Of a DNA stretch of 64,000 bases, positions 44,565 to 54,971 are shown piece by piece; positions within the stretch are counted from its first letter, which is position 1, and every line of letters begins with the position of its first letter. The notes beneath the pieces were generated by a model. That model saw nothing but the letters and a program-made list of their open reading frames with translations, was not told where the DNA came from and did not search any database. A program made the translations under genes and the position numbers. The stretch comes from Acanthacorydalis orientalis (lineage: Eukaryota; Arthropoda; Insecta; Megaloptera; Corydalidae), in NCBI GenBank assembly GCA_034766995.1, contig CM068322.1, positions 6,195,589 through 6,259,588 of the forward strand, read 5' to 3'.

Positions 44565-45125
44565 TGTATATAAATGCTATATTTTTCCACGAACTTGAAT
44601 TTATATATAATATAAGACTTCGAAGAAATATAAGATAAGTAATTTTATTGATCATAGGTTACTCATTATTTTTAAAAAATGTATTAAAAAAATTAAATAA
44701 AAGTAAGTCGTGGAATAAAAATTTCAATTTTTGATGTAAATTTATAGTAAAAGTAAATAGAAAAATATATTTTAAAGCGAACTTTTATAGTATTTGCTTT
44801 CATGATCACAAAAACGTTCACTTAAGAAAAATGTTTTTTTTACAACTTTTAATAAAATCTACTTTAAATGTATTTTTCAACCTAAAATTTATAATATTCT
44901 ACTTCAAATAACATTTCATTAAATTATTGTTTTGATGTCCGTTTCTGAGACCTGTCTCTCTTGAGTATTCTAAAATATATTTTTTTAGATAAAAACTGTT
45001 CAAATCACAATCATTAGTCTCAAAAACCAAACCAAAAGTTTTTCATGTATTATCAATTTAATAATAATAAAAAAAAACTAAATATTTTTCACAATACACG
45101 TAAATTTTTTCACTGTGGCAAAATT
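44565..45125. other. Intron 2, AT-rich stretch with nothing recognised
   Basis: No recognisable feature. Confidence 0.4.
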
Positions 45126-45476
45126 CACTTTCATAAATTATTGTTTCTTATGACAATATCGTCATCCCAGCGCGCTAAAACACATAAACGTACCGTGGTG
45201 GTATGAGGGTGAGGAATAAAATGGTTTACACAATTCAAATGCGACTAGTTTGACTTGTTTGATAGACTAGAATCTGATCAGTGATTGAGCGGGCTAGTTA
45301 GCGGCCGCAATATTCACGCCTGTCTGGAACACCACAGTCTACTGACCTGCTCTGATTTTTCATATGACCGAAAGCTTCTAGAACCACCACAGCTAATATG
45401 TCATCCAATTGCAAGGCATGAGTCATGAATCCTTGTCTCATCACTAAGGTAACGGAAGCACTTTTCAAGGACATAA

Positions 45477-45493
45477 TAAAGACTCAGTCTTTA
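45477..45493. repeat. Perfect 8-bp-arm palindrome
   Basis: TAAAGACT, one base, AGTCTTTA. The central part TGACTCA-like word (GACTCAGTC) resembles an AP-1-type site only loosely. Confidence 0.8.
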
Positions 45494-45499
45494 ACATCT

Positions 45500-45531
45500 C
45501 AGTAAAGATGGCACATGTACCATCTTTACTG
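45500..45531. repeat. 32-bp near-perfect palindrome
   Basis: Arms CAGTAAAGATGG (45500-45511) and CCATCTTTACTG (45520-45531) are exact complements. The 8-base centre CACATGTA continues the symmetry except for one mismatched pair. Confidence 0.95.
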
Positions 45532-45723
45532 AATCACAAAACTAGAAGTAAAGAACAGACGGTTACATAATCCAAATAGATTAAGACCACGAGGATAATT
45601 TATTAATGAGATCACAAATAAAGATATAAAAATACACAACATTCATTTATTATTTTCATATATAACTATTTCTATTTATTTCATTTATAACTTTAAAATT
45701 AAACTTACAAAAATAACTGAGTT

Positions 45724-45727
<4 letters not shown>

Positions 45728-45772
<45 letters not shown>
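45728..45772. repeat. (TA)n microsatellite
   Basis: About 44 bp of (TA)n. Confidence 0.9.
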
Positions 45773-45778
<6 letters not shown>

Positions 45779-45779
45779 T

Positions 45780-46262
45780 GCATATACATAAGATCGTACA
45801 ATATATTTTGTAATTAGTATATAATTTTTCTTTCTTCTGAAATTTGAAAGAAATATGACATTCACAAATGATTCGCTGCTAATTAAAAAATAAAAACATT
45901 CTTCTTTAAGAAAAACGTGGTTGACAAATAAAACATTCGAAATATTTTTCATGACCTTTCTCTAACGTGTTTCCTTTTTCATGGAACACAAAAATTATAA
46001 ATTGAATTAAAAGAAAAATGAATTCATTAAATACATTTTAAATTAAATGCTATTCATGGAAAGCACTTCAGTACACTTTTATATGATACAATTTTGTAAC
46101 ATAAATTTCAACTTGAAAATTAAGTTTCAGTGAAGCATAATAATTAGATAATAATAATTTCAGAACTTCATTCAATCAAACCACTTCTATATATTTGAGA
46201 AATATATATTTGTGTTATTCAGTTGAAATTCTAACATTTGTTTAAATTAAATGACTAGATAT
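45780..46262. other. Intron 2, AT-rich stretch with nothing recognised
   Basis: No recognisable feature. Confidence 0.4.
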
Positions 46263-46264
46263 GT

Positions 46265-47075
46265 GGGTTGTTTGATAAGTTTAGTAAATTTCTTTGACAT
46301 GACGCCACCATTCATTTGGTAACATCACGGCTATCAAGCGTCACTTTTCAAACTAACATAGGCGAAATTTCAATCAGAAGCGATACGTTGTTCACGTTCT
46401 ACAGACGTTTGAAGCGAATAATGTAACAGTTGCCGCAAAAATGGAAAAAAACTAGGAGGTATTCTTGCGTCAATTCGTCACCGTAGATGAAACATGGATC
46501 GACCACTACACACCTGAGTCGAAGCAGCTGCCAAATCAATGAACGACTGGTGAAAGTGCACCTAAGAAGGCGAAGACCGTTTTGTCGACTGGGAAGGTGG
46601 TGGCCACTGCTTGTTGGGATTCCCAAGGAATCATCCTGATCGACTACTTAACAAAGGGGCAAACGATAACAGGTGCCTATTATGCAACATTATTAGACGG
46701 TTTTAAAAAAGAGCTGAAACAAAAACGGCTAAGATTGGAGCATAAAAATGTTCTTTCACCAGGACAAAGCACCGTCTCACAAATCGACCGCTGCAATAGC
46801 AAAATTGTACGAATTAAGCTTTGAATTGATTTCTTATCCATTCTATTTTCCAGACTAGGCCCCGTGTGAATTATTTCTATTCCCAAACTTAAAAATTTGG
46901 TTCGGTGAGAAGAAATTCTCGTCGAATGAGGATCTCATCGCCGTCGTTAATGCGTGTTTTGCAGACTCGCTGAACCACGTATACAGTCCTCAATAAAGAT
47001 TATGTTGAGAAATAAAATCGATTTTTTCCAAAAAACGGTATTTAACTTGCTTTTTTACTACACTTATAAACTACC
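46265..47075 (+). mobile_element. Deleted mariner element, copy B
   Basis: Begins GGGTTGTTTGATAAGTTTAG and ends near TTTTTTACTACACTTATAAA (47051-47075), the counterpart of copy A's 3' end. About 811 bp. The 5' region (CATTCATTTGGTAACATCAC, GGCTATCAAGCGTCAC) matches copy A and the fragment at 12061. As in copy A, a stub at about 46405 (CAGACGTTTGAAGCGAA) leads within about 60 bp into the catalytic half, so the DNA-binding domain is missing. Confidence 0.8.
46463..46996 (+). pseudogene. Mariner transposase pseudogene, catalytic half only
   Basis: The + strand reads LRQFVTVDETWIDHYTPESK (first catalytic Asp in DET), ESAPKKAKTVLSTGKVVATA (about 46555-46615), CWDSQGIILIDYLTKGQTIT (46615-46670) and YATLLDGFKKELKQKRLRLE (46680-46740). 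The second catalytic segment is altered by a frameshift to SPGQSTVS in place of HQDNAPxH. After frameshifts come PNLKIWF and SSNEDLIAVVNACFADSLNH near 46920-46980. A stop lies in the QLPNQ*TTGES junction. The copy is inactive. The catalytic motifs are slightly better kept than in copy A. Confidence 0.8.
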
Positions 47076-47299
47076 ATCCTATTATTTTCACATATAATGA
47101 ACATTACTACTTAAAGTAAATTTGTTTTCAAAATGAATTCGATTAATGATGTATTGAAGATATAATTTCAGACAAAAGTATTCAACTTCGATATCTACAA
47201 ATATGTACATATACTTTGTAAAATTAAAAATACTTTGTGTGGTGTGTATACATAACACATATGTATATGTATTAAATATCACTTATACATATTTTTATA
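47076..47299. other. Intron 2, AT-rich spacer
   Basis: No recognisable feature. Confidence 0.35.
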
Positions 47300-47430
47300 G
47301 GAACGTAAATTAAACGCAATCATCTTCAGAACGCAAATCAAAATAAACAATAACAATTTATTGAATATTTTGGTCAGAAAAATTTTGGTATTATTTGTGA
47401 GGTGATAAAAGAATTCATTTATTTAAAAAA
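47300..47430 (+). repeat. Dispersed repeat, copy near 47.3 kb
   Basis: Reads GCAATCATCTTCAGAACGCA, ACAATTTATTGAATATTTTG, GTCAGAAAAATTTTGGT, then a TGTGAGGTGATAAAAGAATT part, in the same order as at 56850-57020. Confidence 0.5.
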
Positions 47431-48529
47431 AGATCTCTAAAAAGAAGCTCAACATATTATCATTTTTTTAACCATTACTTAATCTTTATTAAACTTCCTA
47501 TAACAAACATACTAATTGAAATAAATAAAAAAACGAAACAAACCATAGATCAGCCTTAAATTTTTTTTCTTCACTGAAAATTCATAATTATGATAAATAA
47601 TCTATAATTATGATAAATTTCACTACTATCCTATCAAAAAAATATTTTCCTTCTGTTAACATTTGCTTTTTACATATTAATATTACTATCCACTTTATTT
47701 TAAGAAATCCTTATGAATTAATTAGTAAGCGAAACTAACACATCAATAGTCTCTAATTAATTTTCATACTCCTCTGTGCACTAAAACTAATACTACCGTA
47801 ATCTATCTGTTTCCTCTTATTGAAATAATTTCGTCTTGTTTAATCTTCCGGCTAATAACCAACATCCTTTTATTTTGAAAGGTAGATATGGCTCGTAAAT
47901 CTCACTTATATCTCAATGTGTGCAATATAACATTACCTTTATATATTTAAGATTTAAAAATATTTTTTTGTTCTGAGTAAGTATTTATTGACACTAAATA
48001 GTTTTGTTAACAGCATTTAAAATAGATTCATCGGAATGTAGATACATATTTTCAATTTTGTACAGTAACTTTTTATTTTAGAATCTTTGTTCAATATTTC
48101 TAGTTCAGTTTGTTTCTAGTAACATTTCATTATTTATCTTCTCTTGAAAATTTTGTAATTCTCACTGTTATTTGCATTTACATTAGTAACAAAAGGTTAC
48201 ATCAACATAAAAACTACTCTGATATAATCTTCAAACTTCAATACTTTTCAATGTAAATAAATATATAAAAGTATATGTTCAAATAGTTTTATAAAAAATT
48301 AAAACTGATTGAATATTAAAAAATGAAACTTATTTCTTAATTATATAGAAAATTCTACTTTAGTTGTCAAATATAGCTTGCAAGTGTTTTTCTAAATATT
48401 TTCACAAATGAATTTTTTTTTACTCCAAAAACCTGAAAAAATATTTCCAATAGAATTTTTTTCATAAATCACTAATTATCATATAAGATTATCAGTTATG
48501 TTACTTTGATTTTGATTCTTGATCTATAA
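47431..48529. other. Intron 2, AT-rich stretch with nothing recognised
   Basis: A word TAATTATGATAAAT is repeated in tandem at about 47586 and 47606. No gene found. Confidence 0.4.
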
Positions 48530-48660
48530 ATGTTTCCGTACATGCATAAGCAACAATAAAAAATGATCAATAATCATTTATCGGTCATTTTCAATCAGAA
48601 AGTATTTGTAGCTTATAGATGAAAAAGAATTCATTTTTGGAAATGAATTTATCCATGTTA
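48530..48660 (+). repeat. Dispersed repeat, copy near 48.55 kb
   Basis: Reads AAAATGATCAATAATCATTT, CATTTTCAATCAGAAAG, then TTGTAGCTTATAGATGAAAA and GAATTCATTTTTGGAAATGA. Confidence 0.55.
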
Positions 48661-48667
48661 AAATCAT

Positions 48668-49162
48668 TAGGTTGGTAGAAAAATAATTACGGTTTTTTTT
48701 CTGAATTCTAACCTTAATTTTTTTTTAATTATGGTATCAATTCATAGTGTTCATGTATTCGCATTTTAAAGTGCATTTTCGATCTGTATTTTCCTAACAT
48801 CGACTTTGATTTATTATTAATTTTACTTCAAATTGAGATGCTGAATTAAATATGAAAAAGAAGTAAATAAGGGCAATTTTTTGTATGGGTTCAAAACGGG
48901 TGCTAAAGGAACGTACGGTACAATGTGGTCCCAAAAATTTCGTGCTGGGTACGAGAATCTTGAAAGAAGATGAACAAGATCGCAGTCTCCAGAACTTCGA
49001 ACTCCGAAATTTTACACCGTCAGAATAATTAAGCTTATAATTAATTGATAAAAATATGTCCATTCCAATGGTGCTTATTTCGATTAATAATTTTAATTAT
49101 TAGCTAAAAAAATGTATAGGAATATGAAGATCATACACCGCAACTATTTTTCTACCAACCTA
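48668..49162 (+). mobile_element. Deleted mariner element, type 2, copy 2
   Basis: The ends TAGGTTGGTAGAAAAATAAT and (reverse complement) TAGGTTGGTAGAAAAATAGT match over at least 19 of 20 positions. 495 bp. Inside, a decayed start (ATGAAAAAGAAGTAAATAAG at about 48851), a KERTVQCGPKNF-like piece (about 48905-48945) and YENLERR mark the 5' part of a mariner transposase. The downstream junction differs from copies at 38920 and 57186. The 3' UTR is shared with both. Confidence 0.8.
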
Positions 49163-49185
49163 CTATATTATTATATAAAAATATC

Positions 49186-49512
49186 ATTAGTTCGAACTGG
49201 ATTAAATGGTTTCAAAAGTGAAAATAATCTTAACATGTTTCAATTTTAAAACATTTTTTTCTTCAATTTCATTAATTAGATGTAGTATCTTCGGTAAATT
49301 ATTTACTATAAACTTAAAATATGAAAAGTACATTTGATAATTTAAAGAGTCTAAAAATACTTGTAACACCATCAATTACAATTTCATAAATAAAAGTCGT
49401 ACAAATATAAAGTGTTATGAATAATAATTCCAATTTATTTTCTAAGAAATCAGAAAAAAAATTAGTCTATATACTTGAAAACTTACTTTTAAAACTCCAA
49501 AAAGTATCATTA
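49186..49512 (+). repeat. Unnamed repeat, partner of 63489-63830
   Basis: Begins near GAACTGGATTAAATGGTTTC and continues through AACATGTTTCAATTTTAAA, a TTTAAAGAGTCTAAAAATAC part and TTATTTTCTAAGAAATC to CCAAAAAGTATCAT. Each phrase recurs in order, with changes, at 63500-63830. Confidence 0.55.
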
Positions 49513-49744
49513 GTCATGTAGAAATATCATTCATCGCATTGGTCACTTTTTATTGTTGTGATGTGATCATATTAGAATGCTAAAGTACGGAAAAAAAATT
49601 CTATCAGTGATTTAATTTTGGGAAATATAGCATAAATTTTGTACAGCAAATTTAATACACATTTTATGTACATGTGTTTTTTTTAATCGGAGATATTTCT
49701 ATACTTTAGAGTTTTGAGGATGATTTTATTGGCATCCAAGCATC

Positions 49745-49850
49745 TATTAAAAACTATTAATGATTGAACGTTTTTGATCAGAAAAAAATTTGTACTTTAC
49801 GAGGTAAGTGAAAGGATTATTGTGAAAGGCAATTTAATCACAGCGTGAAA
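49745..49850 (+). repeat. Dispersed repeat, copy near 49.75 kb
   Basis: Reads ACTATTAATGATTGAACG, TTTTTGATCAGAAAAAAATT, GTACTTTACGAGGTAAGTGA. It ends next to the 5' terminus of Helitron copy 3. Confidence 0.5.
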
Positions 49851-49854
49851 ATTA

Positions 49855-50363
49855 TCTTTCTATATATAAAAAATAATTCCATCGTAAAATTTCCATAGAA
49901 CATTTTTTTTTTATTTTTCGTGTAGATAACTTCTTCACAACACCGCTCCCCCAGCTACCATCTATAAATAACACGTTAACCATTTCCATTTCCGATCATC
50001 GATGATTGGTTTATGGATATCGTATGGTCTCTGTTCTGATTAGTTGACATCAGTTACATGTATGTAGCTCTCTCATGGTGTACAACGAAAGAGGTGTACA
50101 TGATTTCAATGTAAAACTGATGATATTTATTCAAAACCTTGTATTCACTGAAGCTTGAGAGTAAAAAAATTTTTACACATTTTAATATTGTATCTTGTTG
50201 TTAATTTATATAAACTTTTCCAATAAAAATTTTTCGACTTATATTTTACGTAGATTATTTGTGCGTATAATTTGTTAATTTATGTTATTTGTTGGAGGAG
50301 AGTGAGCGACAGTGAGTGAAAGACGAAGCCCCCGTGGCAGGAGTAGAGAAAAGAGCCTCCTAA
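49855..50363 (+). mobile_element. Helitron copy 3, non-autonomous, with both termini
   Basis: 5' end TCTTTCTATATATAAAAAAT preceded by A (49854); 3' end CTAA at 50360-50363 followed by T. These are textbook Helitron termini at an A/T target. A small AGGAG...CTCCT hairpin (about 50339-50361) precedes the 3' end. The GC-rich GTGAGCGACAGTGAGTG and GACGAAGCCCCCGTGG words match the tail of copy 1. The helicase fragment of copies 1 and 2 is not recognisable; the middle is unrelated or diverged. Confidence 0.75.
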
Positions 50364-50806
50364 TATTATAAAATATACAAATATTGGAACTTTTATCATA
50401 AAAACTTCTAATGCCTTTTAATTGATATTTATTGATGTTGAACATTTACACAAATTCGTATTACATTAGCAGAAAATATTGTAATATACAGTGTGTTTTA
50501 AATATTTATGCCAATAATATTTATTATAATTTCGTAATATATTTTAAAATATTTATGCCAAGTAGATAGGAGATAAATATTTTAATATTTGAAACAATTA
50601 CATTCAATTTAATATCCACTAAAGTTGTATATGTTTTCTTTACTTGTACTTCTTTTACTTATTTCTGTTAATATATATTTTTCAGTTGTTAAAGTAGCTA
50701 TAGATTTTATATTAGTTCTCAATAAATATATATAAAATAATACTTTTTTAAATTTATGTTTCGAAGAAGAAAATCCAAAAAAAATACTTTTTAATCTTTT
50801 TTTAAA
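50364..50806. other. Intron 2, AT-rich spacer
   Basis: The phrase TATTTATGCCAA occurs twice (about 50508 and 50550). Otherwise nothing is recognised. Confidence 0.35.
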
Positions 50807-50808
50807 TA

Positions 50809-52076
50809 TTGAAACATCCCATAAGTAATGCGGTATTTTCATATAGGTGCAAATGGATGATGCGATACTTTGCCATTATTGCAATAACGTATCAGATGCA
50901 TATGCTACTTAATTATACTTAATATTTTCTCAATCCTATTATTGAAGATTAACAGTGATCACGCAAATTTACAAGAAAAAGTATTAGTTATTATGGAATT
51001 GTCAATTAGGCATATTTTGCTTTGGGAGTTTCGTTAAGGCAACAATGCTATAACTGCAGTGAAAAAATTTATGGTTCAGATTTTATTCGTCATAGTCAGG
51101 AAAAAAAGATAATTTGAACAATTTCGGTCAGGGGACTAGCTCTTTGCAGATAAAGAAAGGTCAGGACATTTTCAAGAGTCTGATGATGAGAGCCTTAGAA
51201 CACTAGTGGAACTAAATCCTAATTCAATGGTAAAATAATTAGTCAAGAAGCACAAATCAACGCATTCAATTATTCATCGGCACTTGAAAATATTGATAAA
51301 GTTTCTAAGCTTAGTTAGTGGGTTTCATACGAGTTATCGGACGTTAATTTAAAAAAATATGAGGAAATTTGCAATTCTCATTTATGTTGATTGCAAAATG
51401 AGCCGTTTCTGAATAAAATTGTTACTGGTAATGAAAAATGGATTATTTATAACAATATTACACGTTAAAGGCATTAGGTTGACTGCAACTAAATACTATT
51501 TTCAACTGCGAAAGATAGGCTTCATCTAAAAAGGTTATGTTGTCTATTTGGTGAGATATGGGAGGAATTATCTAGGAATTATTAAGAGCTGCAACCAACG
51601 AATCGAGCAATCACAAAGGAGTTGTATTTTGAACAACCGATAAGGGTAAAACAATCCACTGATGAAAAACGGCGATCATTAGCCAACAGAAAAGGCGTAA
51701 TTTTTGACCATGACAACGCCCGACCTCACATGGCTCGAGAAACTCTCCAAAAACTAAGACAATTTGAATGAAAAGTTATGACTCATCCACCATATCTTCT
51801 TGACCTAGAACCATCAGATTATCATCTGTTCTGAAGTTTACAAAATCACATCAATGCAAACCGCTTAATACAGAGAATGATGTCCGAAAGGAACTCAACT
51901 CTTTTTTTAATGCAAAGCCCAGAAATTTTTATCGTCAGTGTATTGAAAATTTAAGATTTAGATAAGAAGTAGTTGTAAATAATAACGGAAAATATATTTT
52001 GAACCAATATTAAAATGTCATTTTTTCCCTATTACAACTTATCTTAAAAAAACCGCATTACTTACGGGTGACTCAA
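50809..52076 (+). mobile_element. Full-length mariner element with TA target duplication
   Basis: Inverted ends TTGAAACATCCCATAAGTAA (50809) and, in reverse complement, TTGAGTCACCCGTAAGTAAT (52076), continuing as GCGGT-A/T-TTT, are flanked by TA on both sides (50807-50808, 52077-52078). Length is 1,268 bp. The transposase frame on the + strand is complete in outline but broken: see the pseudogene entry. Confidence 0.85.
50992..51985 (+). pseudogene. Mariner transposase pseudogene, nearly full length
   Basis: It reads MELSIRHILLWEFR at about 50995 and then, across several stops and frameshifts: RSGHFQESDDESLRTLVELN (about 51165-51225), STHSIIHRHLKIL (HTH, 51255-51295), MSRFLNKIVTGNEKWIIYNN (about 51395-51455, first catalytic position as GNEKW instead of DEKW), LKRLCCLFGEIW and NRAITKELYFEQ (51600-51635). 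DEKRRSLANRKGVIFDHDNA to RPHMARETLQKLRQFE (51660-51765) has the second catalytic Asp in HDNARPH, and THPPYLLDLEPSDYHLF (51781-51833) has the third Asp in PSD. A decayed tail ends about 51985. It is the best preserved mariner in the window but inactive. Confidence 0.85.
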
Positions 52077-52079
52077 TAT

Positions 52080-52439
52080 TTTGTATTGCTAATTTGATAT
52101 CTTATATTTTATAATAGTTATTTTCGTCTAAAACTATTTTTTTATAGAAATTTTAACTTGTTTTTTATGTGTTTATATATATATATATATATATACATTA
52201 TTCAATTATAACTAATTAGAAAAATGTTATATACTTCCTACTTTATTGACTAAAATTTTTATTCCAATTTTCTATTCAACCCTCCTGTCAGAAAAGAATC
52301 AGCTGCGTTAAAACTAGCACTGTGAGTTAATCCAAATTAAATTTTCAGTAACAAATTTTATGAAAAAAGTCAATAACAATTCTAAATATAATTTTTTTTA
52401 TTTCATCAAAATCAAATGTTATGTAAATTCACGCTCACT
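52080..52439. other. Intron 2, AT-rich spacer
   Basis: A short (TA)n run lies at 52177-52195. Nothing else recognised. Confidence 0.35.
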
Positions 52440-52960
52440 AATTGTTCAATATTGACAACTGCTGTGGCCGTTGTCACGCTCCGTAAATGTATTAAAATGT
52501 CTTATTACTGGAATGTATAAATACATTAAAGTAAACCGATTAATTACATACCCCGTCGCAGCATCGATCCGAATGCATAATCAGAACATGGGATCTTCAC
52601 ATGACCGACCGTTTGTAGCTCGACAATTAATCTTCGGTCGCATGCATAAAAACCGCTGGCCCGACGATCGCCGTTGATAAATTACAAACGTTTTACATTC
52701 GCCATTTTTACCAATTTATTTGATGCCTGCGCATTAATTCAGCATTCGCGACGTAACTAGTTCATCATTATGTTTTATGGCACGTCGTGTTGCATTCTGA
52801 GCTGTGTATTTATGACGGGATCGTTTTAGACATGCAGCAGCGCTATCACACACCGCCGACATTCATGACAGGAGATTTTCGTTTAACGGCACGGTAATTT
52901 GACGTCAGTGCAAGTTGATCTGTTTCATTATTTGACCAAGAAAGTTTTCTGGCAAGCAGA
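52440..52960. promoter_or_regulatory. GC-richer island with a consensus CRE, candidate enhancer
   Basis: This 500-bp, repeat-free block has balanced composition and many CpG words (ATACCCCGTCGCAGCATCGA, CCCGACGATCGCCGTTG, AGCAGCGCTATCACACACCG) inside very AT-rich DNA. It carries homeodomain-type ATTAATTA/TTTATGG words and a perfect TGACGTCA at 52900-52907. No open frame is convincing and no transposon ends are present. This is what conserved intronic enhancers usually look like; regulatory function is inferred. Confidence 0.4.
52900..52907. promoter_or_regulatory. Consensus cAMP-response element TGACGTCA
   Basis: Exact 8-bp palindromic CREB-family site within the island at 52440-52960. By chance the word is rare in DNA this AT-rich, but it also occurs at 12081-12088 inside a mariner fragment and at 37648-37655, so occurrence alone is not proof. 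Confidence 0.4.
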
Positions 52961-54108
52961 TGGGATCATTCTAATGCCAAAAGTTAACTTAGATACGGAA
53001 TTCTTTTTCAAGCTTATATTTTTCGACTTATACCATATTGTCTTCTTTTGTATTACAATATGTTAACTTTGTTTATTTTTTTGACATACTAATTAATTAA
53101 AATGATTTTATAAGTGAATTTATTATTTTATTAATGTAATTTTATACATTAAAAAATATTAAAAACTTGAATAAAATATGATTTATATAATAAATGTTAT
53201 TTAAGATATAATTTTGGCGCAAAATATTTTTATAAAAGCCCTTTTATACAAAACTTGGCGTGAGACATATTCATGTTGTAGGTATTTTACTATCGATTCT
53301 TATATTTATTTAATTGAAACCTTGCAACCTAACATCATAGAAGAATATCTAGTAAACAATATGTTCTTCTTTTATGCATTTTAACCCTTTTTTTATTAAT
53401 TCATTTTTACGGAAATATTTTTTCGTTGCGTTAACATAGCAATATACGACTGTTTGTGATCGAAAAACAGACTGTAAACAGTAGGTTTGCGTAATATAAT
53501 TACCAAGCTTTGATTCTTATTGATGATCATTATGAATGCCAAGCTAACCTAATCTTTTCGAGAGCTAATTTCGAATGGTCGTTTACTCTCAATACCTTAA
53601 CTATTCTTGAAACAGGACTGTTTCATTTCTATTATTTTTTCATTTATATTTTTGATTAAGAAAAATATTAACAATGATGACACGTATTGATCGTAATTTA
53701 TGCGACAGGGTACCTTGTGGCATAAAGAACTTTAAAAACTGTTAGAAATTAAGTCTGTTGTATAAATAACTAGTTGCTATTAAGGGATAAAACACTGCTC
53801 TCTGACCTTTGTATGACTAAAGTCAAAGAATTTTGTAAGTCGACAATTATTCACTCAGTACAGAAATAAGTACAAACGCACTGATACACGCATTCAACAA
53901 ATATAACGCCAACAACGCGTATTACAGTACAAATGTATTTTAAATGTTAAAGGAAATGAAAATATCTCTTAAATCATATAACAAAAATCCTAAACGCTTA
54001 TAGTGTCGTTTTTGATCATCGTAACTGGTAATATTTCAATTCAATGGATCATGAAATAGAAATTTAATTTAGATAAACTGTTTCACTGAAAAATATTTTT
54101 TTATTTTG
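52961..54108. other. Intron 2, AT-rich stretch with nothing recognised
   Basis: No gene or transposon end identified. Confidence 0.4.
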
Positions 54109-54109
54109 T

Positions 54110-54646
54110 AATACGAGGATTGGATGAAAGTTTCCGACTAGGAAGGAAAATAACAAAATATTGGTTGAAAAATGATTTTATTTTTCGATATAGTCTCCTT
54201 TTAACTTATTACACTCATTCCAGTGATATTCAAAAGCGTTCACTCAGTCTTTATAAACCGATTCGTTCTATTTTTCAAAAAAGGCGTTTATAGTGACGAT
54301 CAATTCAGAATCCGACATGTACTTTTTACCAACGTGAAACTTTTTCTAGTTCAGAAAGAAACTTAAGTTCAACGAGGTCAAGTCTGGCGAATAGACTGTA
54401 TGAGGCAGCAATTTTAAGACCAACTGATGAATTGCAGATACTAACACATCGCAATACCATACTTTTTTCTTCACTAAACCGTACCATTTCTCTCTAACAT
54501 TTTTGTGCAGCTGGGAACTAAGTTCAGGTAGTACTCTCCAAACTCAAACTATGTCAAGGATGATACTGCACAAAACCATAGAGAATTCTTGACAATTTTC
54601 ACCATCTATCGGCTAGACTGAAAACTTTTCATCCCACCCTTGTATT
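54110..54646 (-). mobile_element. Deleted mariner-type element with C-terminal remnant
   Basis: Inverted ends AATACGAGGATTGGATGAAA (54110) and, in reverse complement, AATACAAGGGTGGGATGAAA (54646). On the minus strand the 3' part of a mariner transposase is visible: VYSPDLTSLNLSFFLN, KKFHVGKKYMSDSELIVTIN, AFFEK, then VNAFEYHWNECNKLKGDYIE ending near 54170. The N-terminal and first catalytic regions are missing. The ends differ from all other mariner copies here, so this is a separate family. Confidence 0.75.
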
Positions 54647-54649
54647 TAA

Positions 54650-54970
54650 AACAATAAGTGAACACGCAACTTTTAGATATTTTACTAGAAAAATATTTTT
54701 CTTTATTTGTTTTCCATTATCTTGCTTCATCAAAACTTAATTGTTCTAAACAAATTGCTACAAACAATACTATTTAATATTGTTAAACATTATTTTTCTT
54801 TATTAAATTTTTATAAAAATGTCAATATAATTATGATTATATAAAAATTCAATTAACGTAAATATAAAAATGATAAACAAATACAAAAATAATTAATTCA
54901 CAATACAATTAATACAGTACCTAAATACATTTACATAAAAAATTGTTCTCTAATCCCATAAACAACTAAA
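54650..54970. other. Intron 2, AT-rich spacer
   Basis: No recognisable feature. Confidence 0.35.
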
Positions 54971-54971
54971 T

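Larger units (their letters stand above)
45130..45545. other. GC-richer island with palindromes in intron 2
   Basis: Mixed-composition, repeat-free sequence containing CCCAGCGCGCTAAAACAC (about 45166), the 8-bp palindrome GCGGCCGC at 45301-45308 and two inverted repeats at 45477-45531. No coding resemblance. Candidate enhancer or insulator-like sequence; untested. Confidence 0.35.

Noticed and set aside
44266..44655. 129-codon minus-strand frame over the 44-kb island
   Set aside because: Its N-terminal part translates (TA)n and the rest has no recognisable domain or splice context.
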